A DNA stretch of 64,000 nucleotides from Enterococcus columbae DSM 7374 = ATCC 51263. GTDB lineage: Bacteria > Bacillota > Bacilli > Lactobacillales > Enterococcaceae. The notes beneath the pieces are model-generated. The model was not told where the DNA came from. It ran no database searches and saw nothing but the letters and a program-made list of their open reading frames with translations. Location of the stretch: the NCBI RefSeq assembly GCF_000406925.1, contig NZ_KE136347.1, positions 897,066-961,065 on the forward strand, in the 5' to 3' direction. This document shows positions 26,317 through 36,573 of the stretch, piece after piece (the first letter of the stretch is position 1; each line of letters begins with the position of its first letter). Both the position numbers and the translations under genes were made by a program.

Positions 26317-28542
26317 ATGAATTGTCAAAACTGCGGAAAAAATGAAGCAACCATTCATCTATATGCCAGTTTGAATGGTCAAAAACGTCAATTTGATCTT
26401 TGCCAAAGTTGTTATCAGAAAATTAAAGCAGCTCAAAATGGTTTCAATCAAAATATATATCAAGACCCTTTTGGATTTAGTAATTTTGATGATATCATTC
26501 GTCAATTTTCTCGACAAATGCAAGAAGGTCCAAAAGAGCAAACCCCACCTACTCAAAATGGTTTTTACGGTGGAAATCGTCCACCACAAGCCAATCAACG
26601 CGGTGGTTTACTTGAACAATTTGGTATCAATATTACCCAACAGGCACGTGAAGGCAAAATTGATCCAGTTGTTGGACGAGACCAAGAAATTCAACGCGTC
26701 ATTGAAATCTTAAATCGCCGAAATAAAAACAATCCGGTTTTAATTGGTGAACCAGGTGTTGGTAAAACAGCAGTCGTTGAAGGGCTTGCCCTTAAAATTG
26801 TCGCTGAAGAGGTACCACAAAAGCTTCAAGGGAAAGAAGTGATTCGCTTAGATGTTGCCTCTTTGGTTCAAGGAACTGGGGTGCGCGGACAATTTGAAGA
26901 ACGAATGACGCAATTAATCAATGAAGTCAGCCAAGCCAAGGATACTATTTTATTCATTGATGAAGTTCATGAAATCGTTGGTGCTGGCTCTGCTGGTGAA
27001 GGCAATCTTGATGCAGGAAACATCTTAAAGCCTGCGCTGGCTCGTGGCGAACTACAAATGATCGGTGCGACGACTTTAAATGAATATCGAATTATTGAAA
27101 AAGATCCCGCTTTAGAACGTCGGATGCAACCAGTCCAAGTCAATGAACCTAGCGTTGAAGAAACGATTACTATCTTAAAAGGAATTCAAAAACGCTATGA
27201 AGACTACCATCATGTTCTTTATACGGATAAAGCAATAGAACAAGCAGCAATTTTATCCAATCGCTATATCCAAGATCGTTTCTTACCAGATAAGGCAATC
27301 GACTTACTTGATGAAGCAGGATCTAAAAAGAATCTAACCATTCCATATGTTGATCCAAAAAACATCGAGAAGAAACTAGCTTATGCGCAACAACAAAAAC
27401 AAGAAGCTTCTCAAGAAGAGGATTTTGAAAAAGCGGCCTACTATCGTGATCAAATCACTAAATTAGAAAAATTAATGAAAAATCAAGTGGACGATGAACA
27501 AGCCCCTACTATCACTGAAAAAGATATGGAAGTCATTGTTGAAGAAAAAACAGGTATTCCAGTCGGTGAACTAAAAGAAAAAGAACAAACCCAATTACGA
27601 AATCTTGCTGACGACTTAAATAAACACGTTATTGGTCAAGCCGAAGCTATTGAAAAGGTCAGCAAAGCCATTCGACGTAATCGGATTGGATTAGGTAAAG
27701 AAAATCGTCCGATCGGCTCCTTCTTGTTTGTCGGACCAACTGGTGTCGGAAAAACAGAATTAGCTAAGCAATTAGCCTTAGAGCTATTTGGTTCTAAAGA
27801 GGCAATGATTCGTTTTGATATGTCTGAATACATGGAAAAACATAGTGTAGCGAAATTAATCGGTTCACCCCCAGGATATGTTGGTTATGAAGAAGCTGGT
27901 CAATTAACCGAAAAAGTGCGCCGTAATCCTTATAGTCTGATCTTATTAGATGAAGTTGAAAAAGCACATCCCGATGTCTTGCATATGTTTTTACAAATCT
28001 TAGACGATGGACGCTTAACCGATGCAAAAGGACGAACGGTCAGCTTTAAAGATACTCTGATCATTATGACAAGTAATGCCGGTGCTGGCAAAATCGAGGC
28101 AAGTGTTGGTTTTGGTGCCGCTCGTGAAGGTCGAACACGTTCCATTTTAGGTCAGTTAAACCAATTCTTTACCCCAGAATTTCTTAACCGCTTTGATGGC
28201 ATTATCGAATTCCAAGCATTATCACGCGAAAACTTATTAGTGATTTTAGATTTAATGCTAGCCGAAGTCAATCAACAGCTTTCAAGACAACAAATTCATG
28301 TAGAGGTTAGTCCTGAAGCAAAAGAAAAATTAGTCAGTCTTGGCTATAATCCAGCGATGGGAGCTCGCCCATTACGTCGAACAATCCAAGATCAAATTGA
28401 AGATCAGGTAGCCGAATATTATCTTGATCATCCTAAAGCTAGCCAGCTCTTCGCCCATTTAAATGATCAAGATGAAATTGTGATTTCAACTCAAAAACAG
28501 TTATCTGAGCAAGTCGAAGCAGTTGCTGACGAAAACGAATAA
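26317..28542 (+). CDS. clpE: ATP-dependent Clp protease ATPase ClpE
   Basis: 741 residues from the ATG at 26317 (AAGGA eight bases upstream; another ATG two codons earlier). The ClpE-specific N-terminal zinc finger has CQNCGKNEA and CQSCYQK. Two AAA+ modules follow (Walker [10 protein letters not shown] and [12 protein letters not shown]), separated by a UVR-type coiled segment [13 protein letters not shown]. It unfolds proteins, usually for ClpP, and belongs to the CtsR heat-shock regulon. The untranslated leader is over 100 nt. Confidence 0.96.
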   Translation: MNCQNCGKNEATIHLYASLNGQKRQFDLCQSCYQKIKAAQNGFNQNIYQDPFGFSNFDDIIRQFSRQMQEGPKEQTPPTQNGFYGGNRPPQANQRGGLLEQFGINITQQAREGKIDPVVGRDQEIQRVIEILNRRNKNNPVLIGEPGVGKTAVVEGLALKIVAEEVPQKLQGKEVIRLDVASLVQGTGVRGQFEERMTQLINEVSQAKDTILFIDEVHEIVGAGSAGEGNLDAGNILKPALARGELQMIGATTLNEYRIIEKDPALERRMQPVQVNEPSVEETITILKGIQKRYEDYHHVLYTDKAIEQAAILSNRYIQDRFLPDKAIDLLDEAGSKKNLTIPYVDPKNIEKKLAYAQQQKQEASQEEDFEKAAYYRDQITKLEKLMKNQVDDEQAPTITEKDMEVIVEEKTGIPVGELKEKEQTQLRNLADDLNKHVIGQAEAIEKVSKAIRRNRIGLGKENRPIGSFLFVGPTGVGKTELAKQLALELFGSKEAMIRFDMSEYMEKHSVAKLIGSPPGYVGYEEAGQLTEKVRRNPYSLILLDEVEKAHPDVLHMFLQILDDGRLTDAKGRTVSFKDTLIIMTSNAGAGKIEASVGFGAAREGRTRSILGQLNQFFTPEFLNRFDGIIEFQALSRENLLVILDLMLAEVNQQLSRQQIHVEVSPEAKEKLVSLGYNPAMGARPLRRTIQDQIEDQVAEYYLDHPKASQLFAHLNDQDEIVISTQKQLSEQVEAVADENE

Positions 28543-28550
28543 TAGTAAAA

Positions 28551-28590
28551 AAGTCTAAAAATTAGTTATCTAATTTTTAGACTTTTTTTA
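28551..28590 (+). terminator. Intrinsic terminator of clpE
   Basis: AAGTCTAAAAATTAG / CTAATTTTTAGACTT, a 15-bp perfect stem with a 4-nt loop, then TTTTT. It lies 8 bp after the clpE stop. Confidence 0.92.
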
Positions 28591-28765
28591 TTTAAAACAT
28601 TTGTTATCAACAAATGTCTAAAAAAATATCAAGCGGTTACTCGAAATAAAACTTTTGATTAACACGCTAAACATAAGAAAAAGTTAGCTTTCCAACTACT
28701 AAAAAAACATTGCATAATCCATAAAATATTCAATACTTTTAGTTTTATTTTATAAGGAAATACAT

Positions 28766-28771
28766 TATAAT
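28766..28771 (+). promoter_or_regulatory. Putative -10 box of the DUF1827 gene
   Basis: TATAAT about 33 bp upstream of the ATG, with only an AT-rich stretch at the -35 position. Confidence 0.4.
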
Positions 28772-28803
28772 ATAGATAGGGAAAAGAATTCGAGGTGAGA
28801 GCA

Positions 28804-29106
28804 ATGAAATTAGTCAATGTAACCAATAGTCATTCTCGTCTGGTACTGAGTCAACTAGAGAGTACCGATGCTGAAATGGTTAAGGTATATACTGCCGGTG
28901 ACACCCTAGTCATCTATACCTTAGCACCAAATCACGTGGAAATTTTGTTGTACAACGAGAAACGAACCATCCGCAATAGTGAAGTTAAAGAAATTTTGCA
29001 GCATTTTTTAAATAAACTACCAGCTAACGTCTATAATGAAGATCAAATCCAAACTTTAGATTCTGAAGGCTTAATTGAAATCTCCATTCCAAAGAAAGCC
29101 AGCTAG
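28804..29106 (+). CDS. DUF1827 family protein
   Basis: 100 residues from the ATG at 28804, eight bases after GAGGTGAG. The pattern MKLVNVTNSHSRLVLSQLES with TLVIYTLAPNHVEILLYNEKR matches the DUF1827 family, which is confined to Lactobacillales and has no known function. No signal peptide or membrane segment. It is a single-gene unit closed by the terminator at 29132. Confidence 0.83.
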   Translation: MKLVNVTNSHSRLVLSQLESTDAEMVKVYTAGDTLVIYTLAPNHVEILLYNEKRTIRNSEVKEILQHFLNKLPANVYNEDQIQTLDSEGLIEISIPKKAS

Positions 29107-29131
29107 TAGCTTATCATGATTCATTTAACAT

Positions 29132-29181
29132 AAAAGCAAAGGTACACCCGGCTGATTTACCGAATGTACCTTTGCTTTTTT
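29132..29181. terminator. Bidirectional terminator between DUF1827 gene and prfC
   Basis: AAAAGCAAAGGTACA / TGTACCTTTGCTTTT with an 18-nt loop; T-run on both strands. The two flanking genes converge here. Confidence 0.9.
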
Positions 29182-29217
29182 ACTTATTCATAACATATTG
29201 AAAATAAGCTCGCTATA

Positions 29218-30798
29218 TTACATCAATGATTTTAATTCTACATCTGGATATTTATCCGCAAACCAGCGCATCGCAAATTCATTTTCAAATAGGAACAACG
29301 GCTGATCAAAACGGTCTTTCGCCAAGATGTTTCGACTTGAGCTCATCTTTTCATCCAAATCTTCAGGATTAATCCAACGAGCAATTTTATTGCCCATTGG
29401 TGTCATGACTACTTCTGCATTATATTCATTCTTCATACGATATTGGAAGACTTCAAATTGCAATTGACCGACAGCCCCAATAATATACTCATCAGTTAAA
29501 TAGGTCTTATAAAGCTGAATCGCACCTTCTTGAACTAATTGATAAATGCCTTTATGGAAAGACTTTTGCTTCATTACATTTTTTGCAGTGACACGCATGA
29601 AAATTTCCGGCGTAAATGAAGGCAGTTCTTCAAATTGAACCTTTAATTTTCCTTCTGTTAAGGTATCACCGATTTGATAATTTCCTGTATCATATACACC
29701 GATAATATCACCAGCAACGGCTTCTTCGATATTTTCACGAGTATCTGCCATAAACTGGGTTACATTACTTAGCTTCATCTTTTTACCTGTGCGTTGTAAG
29801 GTAACATCCATCCCTCTTTCAAAAGTTCCGGAACAAATACGGACAAAAGCAATTCGGTCACGGTGCGCCGGATTCATGTTCGCTTGAATTTTAAAGACAA
29901 AACCTGAGAATTCTTCAGTTAATGGATCTAATAGTTCACCTTCTACTGTTTTATGTGCATGAGGAGCCGGCGCAAACTGTAAGAAGGTTTCTAAGAAGGT
30001 TTGTACACCAAAATTAGTTAAGGCAGAACCGAAGAAAACGGGCGTCTGATCTCCACGAGCAATTTTTTCTTCATCAAAGGCATCGCCTGCTTCTTTTAAC
30101 AATTCCACTTCTTCTAAGACTTGTTGATAAAGACTATTTTGCGTTAATTTATGATCAGATACAATTTCACCATTTTCATCTAATGGTACAAAACGCTCAT
30201 TATCATAACTTTCAGGACGATATAATTCTACGCGATGATTAAAGCGATCATATAGACCTTCTAAACCTTTTCCCATACCGATTGGCCAATTCATCGGATA
30301 AGATTCAATATTCAGTAATTCTTCTAACTCTTCTAATAAATCTAAAGGTTCACGTCCATCACGGTCTAATTTATTAATAAAAGTAAAAATTGGAATACCA
30401 CGTTTTTTTACAACCTGGAATAATTTTTTCGTTTGGGCCTCAATCCCTTTCGCGCTATCGATAACCATCACTGCACTATCCACAGCCATTAAAGTACGAT
30501 AAGTATCTTCAGAAAAATCCTCGTGTCCTGGAGTATCTAAAATATTGACCCGTTTGCCATTATAATCAAACTGCATCACCGAACTAGTTACCGAAATCCC
30601 ACGTTGCTTTTCAATTTCCATCCAGTCCGATTTGGCAAAATTACCGGTTTTCTTTCCTTTAACCGTGCCGGCTTGCCGAATTGCGCCACCAAAAAGCAGT
30701 AATTGCTCAGTAATTGTAGTTTTCCCAGCATCCGGGTGGGAAATAATCGCAAAGGTTCGTCGGCTATTCATTTGTTCTTTTTGTTTTGGATTATGCAT
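29218..30798 (-). CDS. prfC: Peptide chain release factor 3
   Basis: 526 residues. The GTPase motifs G1 [13 protein letters not shown]3 [14 protein letters not shown] and G4 [10 protein letters not shown], and the C-terminal EF-G-like portion, match RF3. RF3 removes RF1 and RF2 from the ribosome after termination. Start ATG at 30796 is preceded by a GGGAAGAAAGAG purine tract. Single-gene unit. Confidence 0.95.
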   Translation of the reverse strand: MHNPKQKEQMNSRRTFAIISHPDAGKTTITEQLLLFGGAIRQAGTVKGKKTGNFAKSDWMEIEKQRGISVTSSVMQFDYNGKRVNILDTPGHEDFSEDTYRTLMAVDSAVMVIDSAKGIEAQTKKLFQVVKKRGIPIFTFINKLDRDGREPLDLLEELEELLNIESYPMNWPIGMGKGLEGLYDRFNHRVELYRPESYDNERFVPLDENGEIVSDHKLTQNSLYQQVLEEVELLKEAGDAFDEEKIARGDQTPVFFGSALTNFGVQTFLETFLQFAPAPHAHKTVEGELLDPLTEEFSGFVFKIQANMNPAHRDRIAFVRICSGTFERGMDVTLQRTGKKMKLSNVTQFMADTRENIEEAVAGDIIGVYDTGNYQIGDTLTEGKLKVQFEELPSFTPEIFMRVTAKNVMKQKSFHKGIYQLVQEGAIQLYKTYLTDEYIIGAVGQLQFEVFQYRMKNEYNAEVVMTPMGNKIARWINPEDLDEKMSSSRNILAKDRFDQPLFLFENEFAMRWFADKYPDVELKSLM

Positions 30799-30876
30799 TC
30801 CGCTCTTTCTTCCCTTTCTTTAAAGTTCATACCAAAATAGTATAGCACACATTGCTTAAGCTTGGCTATCGATTGC

Positions 30877-30914
30877 CAAAAAGAAGTTGTAACTAAATAA
30901 GCTACAACTTCCTT
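30877..30914 (-). terminator. Intrinsic terminator of the CNNM-family gene
   Basis: GAAGTTGTA / TACAACTTC (30883-30911) followed on the minus strand by TTTTTGG. It lies 10 bp after the stop. Confidence 0.82.
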
Positions 30915-30924
30915 AAATGACTAT

Positions 30925-32295
30925 TTATCTTCTAGGTTCATCGTCTTCAAACTCTTTACGAAAAAGCCGACGTTCCTCATCTGGTTCTACTTCTTTATTT
31001 TCATTAAAAATCGCACGTAGCTTCACTAAACGTGTGCCTTCCATCTCTTCAGCAACCAAGGTCAATTGATCAATTTCAAAAGACATCCTATCCCCTTGAT
31101 CTGGAATCGTCCCTAAGGCTGTAATCAAATAGCCTGCCATCGTATCTACATCTGACATATGCAGATTTGTTTGAAACACATCGTTAAAATCTTCAATTAA
31201 CATGCGACCATAAACAATATATTCATTTTCACTGACTTTTTCATACAAAGTTTCTACTTCATCGGATTCATCATCAATTTCCCCAACGATTTCCTCTAGC
31301 AAATCTTCTAGAGTCACTAAGCCAACAACGCCACCATATTCATCTAATAAAATAGACATTTGGTTTTGCGTTTTTTTCAACTCATATAATAAATCATCGA
31401 TAAAAATCGTTTCTGGCACAAATAATGGTTCCTGCAAAATATTGCGTAAGTTTAGCTTTTCAAAGCCAACTTTATAGGCACCTTTTAATAAATTCTTGGT
31501 GTGTAAAATCCCAATCACTTTATCTTTATCATCATCGTATACAGGAATACGCGAATAATTTTCTGATAAGATTTCTGTAATAATCTCATCAATTGGTCGA
31601 TTAACATCCACCATAAAGGCATCCGTTCTTGGTACCATTACTTCACGCGCTACTTTAGTATCTAAAGAAAATACCCCTTGAACCATCTCTAGTTCATCAT
31701 CTTCTAAAACGCCCTCGTTTTCTAACATATAGCGCATCTCATCACGGGTCATTTTATTATCTTCATCATCAAAATCCATCGGTGTTAATTTAGCCAATAG
31801 TGAAGTTGAGGCTGACAATAACCAAACAAACGGCTTAGCCACAAAGCCTAAAATCCGAATCGTTCCAGAAGTAAAATTAGCTACCTCTTCAGATTTATTC
31901 ATCGCAATGCGTTTTGGATACAATTCACCAAACACAATCGATACATAGGTCAAAATCCCTAAAACGATAATATTTGCAATACTTTTCGCAGTAGCCCCAC
32001 CACCAAAGACTGGCGCTAGACGAGTAGATAAAGTATCCGCTAAAGATGCCCCTGATAAAATATTTACCAAGGTAATCCCAACTTGAATGGTAGACAAAAA
32101 GTTGGTTGGATTTTCAATAATTTTTAAAAGTTTTTTTGCTTTAACATTGCCATCATCAGCTTTTTGCTCCAAACGATTACGGTTCACCGATACTACCGCA
32201 ATTTCTGAAGCTGCTAAAAAAGCATTAATCAAGGTTAAAACAATTAGTAATAAAATTTGCGCAATAAGCGACTGACTCTCGGGGTCAGCATTCAT
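30925..32295 (-). CDS. CNNM/CorC-type membrane protein with CBS domains (hemolysin C family)
   Basis: 456 residues. N-terminal DUF21/CNNM domain (~residues 10-190) with hydrophobic helices at 8-30, 65-90, 100-125 and 140-160; two CBS motifs in the segments MVPRTDAFMVDVNRPI and EPLFVPETIFIDDL; C-terminal CorC/HlyC domain with GMLIEDF-type sequence GRMLIEDFNDVF. These proteins are linked to magnesium efflux and resistance; the name hemolysin is historical. Monocistronic by its terminators. Confidence 0.9.
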   Translation of the reverse strand: MNADPESQSLIAQILLLIVLTLINAFLAASEIAVVSVNRNRLEQKADDGNVKAKKLLKIIENPTNFLSTIQVGITLVNILSGASLADTLSTRLAPVFGGGATAKSIANIIVLGILTYVSIVFGELYPKRIAMNKSEEVANFTSGTIRILGFVAKPFVWLLSASTSLLAKLTPMDFDDEDNKMTRDEMRYMLENEGVLEDDELEMVQGVFSLDTKVAREVMVPRTDAFMVDVNRPIDEIITEILSENYSRIPVYDDDKDKVIGILHTKNLLKGAYKVGFEKLNLRNILQEPLFVPETIFIDDLLYELKKTQNQMSILLDEYGGVVGLVTLEDLLEEIVGEIDDESDEVETLYEKVSENEYIVYGRMLIEDFNDVFQTNLHMSDVDTMAGYLITALGTIPDQGDRMSFEIDQLTLVAEEMEGTRLVKLRAIFNENKEVEPDEERRLFRKEFEDDEPRR

Positions 32296-32336
32296 AGTTG
32301 CATTCTCTCCTTATTCATCAATCTTATTTTATATAG

Positions 32337-32362
32337 AAAAAAAGCGTGGATAAATCCACGCT
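32337..32362 (-). terminator. Intrinsic terminator of the AI-2E family gene
   Basis: AGCGTGGAT / ATCCACGCT, 9-bp perfect stem with a 2-nt centre, followed on the minus strand by seven T residues. Confidence 0.88.
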
Positions 32363-32427
32363 AAAATCGTAACACAAAACAAAAAAGTTTGCAATCTGTA
32401 ACTACTATTATTTAACCCGTAGTTTTT

Positions 32428-33510
32428 TTATGCTTCTTTAATCATTCGATAGATAAAGGCAATGACTGTTTTAGCAATTGCATATAATGGTACCCCAAGG
32501 AAAATACCCAATAAGCCGGCTAAATTACCTGCTACCAGTAAAATAAAGATAATCGTCAATGGATGAATGGATAGTGACTTACCAATAACATTTGGATAAA
32601 TGATATTCGAGTCAATCTGTTGGACAACTAATACCACACCACAACAAATTAAACTTTGAATAGGATTGGTAAAAATCGTTACAAAAATAGCTGGCATTAA
32701 GCCTAAATAAGGGCCTAAATAAGGAACCAAATTTGTTAGTCCAGCAATGACCCCTAGTAAAAAGGCATAATCTATCCCAAATAATAAATAGCCTAAAAAA
32801 GTAAAGGTCCCAACGAACAAACATTCAATCATCTGTCCACTAATATAACTAGCCAATGTGCGATTCATTTCTTTACATAAATTAGCCACCTGATCTTTAC
32901 GTTTTTCAGGAACAAATTTTAAGATTCCTGGTAATACCTTTGGCCCATCTTTCATCATATAAAATAGAATAAATGGAACAGTAATGATTAATACAATTGC
33001 TGAGGTCAGCGTTGAAAAGACTGAGCCTAGACTATTGGCTAAACCACTCATGAATTTTTGAATAATTGTACCATAGGATAAATCCCATTTAGCCAGCTCT
33101 TGATTAATATCAAAATGTTTAAATGTTGGTGATTTGGCCAATTCGCGAATAAAATCTTCTATTTGTTGAATCAAACTAGGAATACTCGCCGCTAATTGGG
33201 AAAGCTGTTTAATTAAATTAGGTAAGACCGTCATAAAGACTAAGGCGATAATCGCAATCAATAATAAAAAGACAATAATGACTGCAAAAATTCTCTTCAG
33301 ATGGAATTTTTTCGTCAATAGTTCGATTAACGGATTTAACATATAATATAAAAAACCAGAAATTAAAATAGGTGCAAAAAGCGTCGAGAAAAAGGTTCCT
33401 ATCGGATGAAATAAAAAACTAACCTTAGTTAAGACAAAAGCTAAAGTTGCTAGGACTAATAGCTCGACTGACCAAAACAATAGCCTAGATTGGCGAATTT
33501 TTTCAAACAT
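32428..33510 (-). CDS. AI-2E family transporter (YtqB/PerM-type permease)
   Basis: 360 residues with about eight membrane segments (residues ~10-30, 33-60, 70-95, 155-185, 215-270, 275-305, 310-350). The pattern GVIAGLTNLVPYLGPYLGLMPA is typical of the AI-2E/PerM family. Transport of autoinducer-2 has been shown only for TqsA, and several relatives are Na+/H+ antiporters, so the substrate is open. TTGGGA / TATAAT promoter directly upstream; GGAGG ribosome site. Confidence 0.88.
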   Translation of the reverse strand: MFEKIRQSRLLFWSVELLVLATLAFVLTKVSFLFHPIGTFFSTLFAPILISGFLYYMLNPLIELLTKKFHLKRIFAVIIVFLLLIAIIALVFMTVLPNLIKQLSQLAASIPSLIQQIEDFIRELAKSPTFKHFDINQELAKWDLSYGTIIQKFMSGLANSLGSVFSTLTSAIVLIITVPFILFYMMKDGPKVLPGILKFVPEKRKDQVANLCKEMNRTLASYISGQMIECLFVGTFTFLGYLLFGIDYAFLLGVIAGLTNLVPYLGPYLGLMPAIFVTIFTNPIQSLICCGVVLVVQQIDSNIIYPNVIGKSLSIHPLTIIFILLVAGNLAGLLGIFLGVPLYAIAKTVIAFIYRMIKEA

Positions 33511-33538
33511 ATTCTTCCTCCAAATTTTTTATGCCTTT

Positions 33539-33568
33539 ATTATAACCCATTTTGAATAACTTTCCCAA
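33539..33568 (-). promoter_or_regulatory. Promoter of the AI-2E family gene
   Basis: On the minus strand TTGGGA (33563-33568), 18 bp, TATAAT (33539-33544), 28 bp before the ATG. Further TTGACA-like hexamers lie in the upstream 150 bp but without well-placed -10 boxes. Confidence 0.55.
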
Positions 33569-33696
33569 TCAGAACCTCTACCTTGTATAGCACTACTCTG
33601 TCAATAAACTGAGTTACTTGTAAATATTTTATAAATGTCAATTTTACTGCCAAACTAAAGTAAGTTTGCCGATTACTCAGCAATTTAAAATTATAC

Positions 33697-33729
33697 AAAA
33701 AAAAGAAGCAGATAAAATCTGCTCTTTTT
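33697..33729 (-). terminator. Intrinsic terminator of the NtdP-like gene
   Basis: AGCAGAT / ATCTGCT (33708-33724) with a 3-nt loop, then a U-run on the minus strand. It stands 3 bp after the stop codon. Confidence 0.85.
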
Positions 33730-33732
33730 ACA

Positions 33733-34266
33733 TCATTTCTGCGACAATTGCTTGTAGCGATTATACCAAATATCAACGTAACTATCTGAGAAAGGGCCTT
33801 TACTATTATTAATCCAATCAACTAGAATCTTAACATTTTCCTTGAGAATAAAGTCTACATCTTGTGGATAATGCATAATCTTACTGTGTAATTCGTATTC
33901 ATCCACATCTAGTAAACGTTTCTCCCCATCCGGAAAAACCTTAATATCTAAATCATAATCAATGTACTTCAGTGCTTCCTCATCTAATAAAAATGGTGAA
34001 GCTAAATTACAATAATACGACACTCCCTTTTCTCTAATCATCGCTATTATATTGAACCAGTATTTTTTGTGAAAATATACAATTGCTGGCTCGCGGGTTA
34101 CCCAGCGTCTACCATCTGATTCTGTCACTAGTGTATGATCATTTACGCCAATCATTGAATATTCACTGGTCTTTAAGACCATTGTATCACGCCACGTACG
34201 ATGCAATTTGCCGTCATGTTTGTAGCTTTGAATGCTAACAAACTCTCCTTCTTTCGGAATTCGCAT
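33733..34266 (-). CDS. Nucleoside tri/diphosphate phosphatase (DUF402, NtdP/YgaC-like)
   Basis: 177 residues from the ATG at 34264-34266 with GGGAAGGG six bases upstream; the frame continues 11 codons upstream without homology. The DUF402 barrel motifs [42 protein letters not shown] and [10 protein letters not shown] are clear. Homologues in staphylococci hydrolyse nucleoside tri- and diphosphates with a metal held by the Asp residues. Monocistronic. Confidence 0.88.
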   Translation of the reverse strand: MRIPKEGEFVSIQSYKHDGKLHRTWRDTMVLKTSEYSMIGVNDHTLVTESDGRRWVTREPAIVYFHKKYWFNIIAMIREKGVSYYCNLASPFLLDEEALKYIDYDLDIKVFPDGEKRLLDVDEYELHSKIMHYPQDVDFILKENVKILVDWINNSKGPFSDSYVDIWYNRYKQLSQK

Positions 34267-34371
34267 CTTAACCCTTCCCTCAGCAGCTTTTTTGTGCATT
34301 TGTTCGGGTGCTATACACCTACGTCAAGAACTATTATAACAATAAACTGCGATAAACGCTAGAAATCTTTA

Positions 34372-35601
34372 TTAAAGTTTGTCATTTTTCTTTAATTGTT
34401 CAAACCATTTATGTTGAATTTTAGGAATTGGTAGTCGATTTAAGTCATTTTGTGTATAGAGATATTGATTTTGAGTAATCGTCTCTTCTACCATCCGACC
34501 ATAAAATAATAAAGTATGCCATTTTAAATGGGTAAATATATGTTTTACTTCACCAAGTGAGCGTTTTTGCCAAATAATTTGTCTTGTTAATGATAATTCA
34601 TTTTCTAGATATTCATTATATAGCTGCGTTAACCGTTGACTTAATTCACTAAATTGTGTTAATGGATAAACCGCTGCCTCTTCAGCTACCTTATCTTCAG
34701 CAAATAAAGTTAACTGTTGATTAACTTGATCGTTTGGATAAACATTTAGCTGTTGATATAAAGTCTCACTGACTTCAATTAATGGAAAATGAAGCATATC
34801 AGCTAACAATCGTTCATCATCGCGTTTTTCAAAGACAAATGCCCCTTGGTTATTTTGAATCGCTAGGGCAATAAAATATTTATGCTTTGGTTTCATTTTT
34901 TTAGATTTCACTGGAAAAGCTAACTGTTGATTAGTCTGTTTAGCTAAACAAAAATCAGCTAATGGACAACGATTGCACTGAGTTTGCGTAGGTAGACAAA
35001 TACTTGAACCTAAATCCATAAAAGCTTGATTAAACTCACCTGGATAATTAGTATCAATAATTTTACGGACTGCTTGATCAAACACTTTACGACTACTTGC
35101 CTTAGCAATATCGTCTTCAATTAAAAATAAACGACTAACTACTCGCATAACATTGCCATCAATAGCTGGTTCAGCCAAGCCAAAAGCAATACTACTGATT
35201 GCCCCTGCAGTATATGGACCGATGCCTTTTAACTTAGCAATATCTTTAGGCTTGTCCGGAAACTTTCCATTAAAATCTTGCATAATTTGTTGAGCAGCAA
35301 TCTTTAAATTTCTAGCTCTAGAATAATAACCTAGGCCTTCCCAGGTTTTTAGCAATAAATCATCATCAGCATTCGCTAGATCAGCAATTGTTGGAAATCT
35401 TTGCATAAATCGTTCAAAATAGCCAATAACTGTATCTACTCTTGTTTGTTGTAACATGATTTCTGAAATCCAAATACGATATGGATTACGATCGAGCCGC
35501 CAAGGAAGTAGCCGATGATTTTGCATGTACCAATTGACAAATACCTCTTGTAGTTGCTTAATTTCAGCTAAAGTAAGCTTATCCCAATTATTACTCGTCA
35601 T
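34372..35601 (-). CDS. mutY: A/G-specific adenine glycosylase MutY
   Basis: 409 residues. MutY removes adenine mispaired with 8-oxoguanine. Helix-hairpin-helix LKGIGPYTAGAI, catalytic region EPAIDGNVMRVVSRL, and the 4Fe-4S cluster cysteines in CLPTQTQCNRCPLADFC (C-x6-C-x2-C-x5-C) are present. The C-terminal third is the NUDIX-like 8-oxoG recognition domain. Its start overlaps the recX end by 11 bp. Confidence 0.95.
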   Translation of the reverse strand: MTSNNWDKLTLAEIKQLQEVFVNWYMQNHRLLPWRLDRNPYRIWISEIMLQQTRVDTVIGYFERFMQRFPTIADLANADDDLLLKTWEGLGYYSRARNLKIAAQQIMQDFNGKFPDKPKDIAKLKGIGPYTAGAISSIAFGLAEPAIDGNVMRVVSRLFLIEDDIAKASSRKVFDQAVRKIIDTNYPGEFNQAFMDLGSSICLPTQTQCNRCPLADFCLAKQTNQQLAFPVKSKKMKPKHKYFIALAIQNNQGAFVFEKRDDERLLADMLHFPLIEVSETLYQQLNVYPNDQVNQQLTLFAEDKVAEEAAVYPLTQFSELSQRLTQLYNEYLENELSLTRQIIWQKRSLGEVKHIFTHLKWHTLLFYGRMVEETITQNQYLYTQNDLNRLPIPKIQHKWFEQLKKNDKL

Positions 35602-36388
35602 CTATTTCCACCTGTTCAAGATATTGTTGAATCAAATCAAGCTGGTAGCCTTTTTGATATAATTTTTGTTTTAGTTTTTGTTGAAATTCATAATTATTTT
35701 TCGCTTTGATTCGTCGCTTGCTTTTTTCCGCTTCTTTAACCAATCGATCCCACTCCTGTTCTTCATCGATCGTTGGCGCAATTGCTTGCATGGCCTGATC
35801 TATCAAACCATAACTAAAGCCTTTTTGAACAAAAGCAAGTTTGATTTTTTGCAGCTGCTGATAATGACTTTTTTGACTGGAGCGTTGTAACATTTTACTC
35901 ATCGATTTTTTTAAGATTGTTAACTGTATTTCTGGCGTATAATCTAGCAATACTTGTTGAATAATTGAATCACTTACGCCTTTTGTGCTTAATTTTTGGC
36001 GAATAACCATTGGACCTTTATCGCTTAATCTTAAAGAAGTTCGCAAATAGCTTTTGGCATACGCCAAATCATCTAAAAGCTGTTGAGCTTTTAAATATTG
36101 ACAAATTCTTGTAATATCTGCATGACTAATTTCTTTTTTTAATAAATAATCAATAATTTCTTTTTCAGTGCGTAATTGATAACTCAAATAATTTAAAGCT
36201 TGTTGCAAACCATAATCATACATCGAAGCTTGTTTAATCTGCTCAATTTCTTCAGTTGTCAATTCCTTACCTTTTAACAAGCGAAATTTAACCAAAACAT
36301 CTTCTGATACTTGTAATTGTTGTTGATTATCTAAATCTAGCTGGTAAAGACCTGACTTTAATTGCTTAATTTTTTCAATTTGCACCAC
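35591..36388 (-). CDS. recX: RecX family regulator of RecA
   Basis: About 265 residues. The three-helix repeats of RecX are recognisable (ALNYLSYQLRTEKEIIDYLLKK; DLAYAKSYLRTSLRLSDKGP; KGVSDSIIQQVLL). It modulates RecA filaments. No ATG lies at a good distance from a ribosome site: I place the start at a GTG (36386-36388), eight bases after AAAGGAAAGG; an ATG 12 codons upstream has no site. Overlaps mutY. Confidence 0.88.
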   Translation of the reverse strand: MVQIEKIKQLKSGLYQLDLDNQQQLQVSEDVLVKFRLLKGKELTTEEIEQIKQASMYDYGLQQALNYLSYQLRTEKEIIDYLLKKEISHADITRICQYLKAQQLLDDLAYAKSYLRTSLRLSDKGPMVIRQKLSTKGVSDSIIQQVLLDYTPEIQLTILKKSMSKMLQRSSQKSHYQQLQKIKLAFVQKGFSYGLIDQAMQAIAPTIDEEQEWDRLVKEAEKSKRRIKAKNNYEFQQKLKQKLYQKGYQLDLIQQYLEQVEIDDE

Positions 36389-36504
36389 GATCACTACCTT
36401 TCCTTTATTTCCTAACCTATTCATTTTAACATAGCAAAGCTAAAATTGCAGAACATTTGTTCCATTTTTAACAACTATCTATCTAAATTCCTTGTTTATC
36501 TCAC

Positions 36505-36547
36505 TAAAAGATATTTGGCAAACTATCATAGAATATGATAGTATGAA
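36505..36547 (+). promoter_or_regulatory. rlmD promoter with an internal perfect palindrome
   Basis: TTGGCA (36515-36520) and TAGTAT (36539-36544) are 18 bp apart. The spacer holds ACTATCATA-GAA-TATGATAGT (36522-36542), a perfect 9-bp inverted repeat with a 3-bp centre that runs into the -10 box. It has the size and place of a repressor site; the protein is unknown. Confidence 0.6.
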
Positions 36548-36573
36548 GCGAATGTAGTTAACGGAGGGAAGAA

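Noticed and set aside
33540..33821. 93-codon minus-strand ORF with hydrophobic residues
   Set aside because: It overlaps the end of the NtdP-like gene in another frame and spans a terminator and the AI-2E promoter; no ribosome site and no family resemblance.
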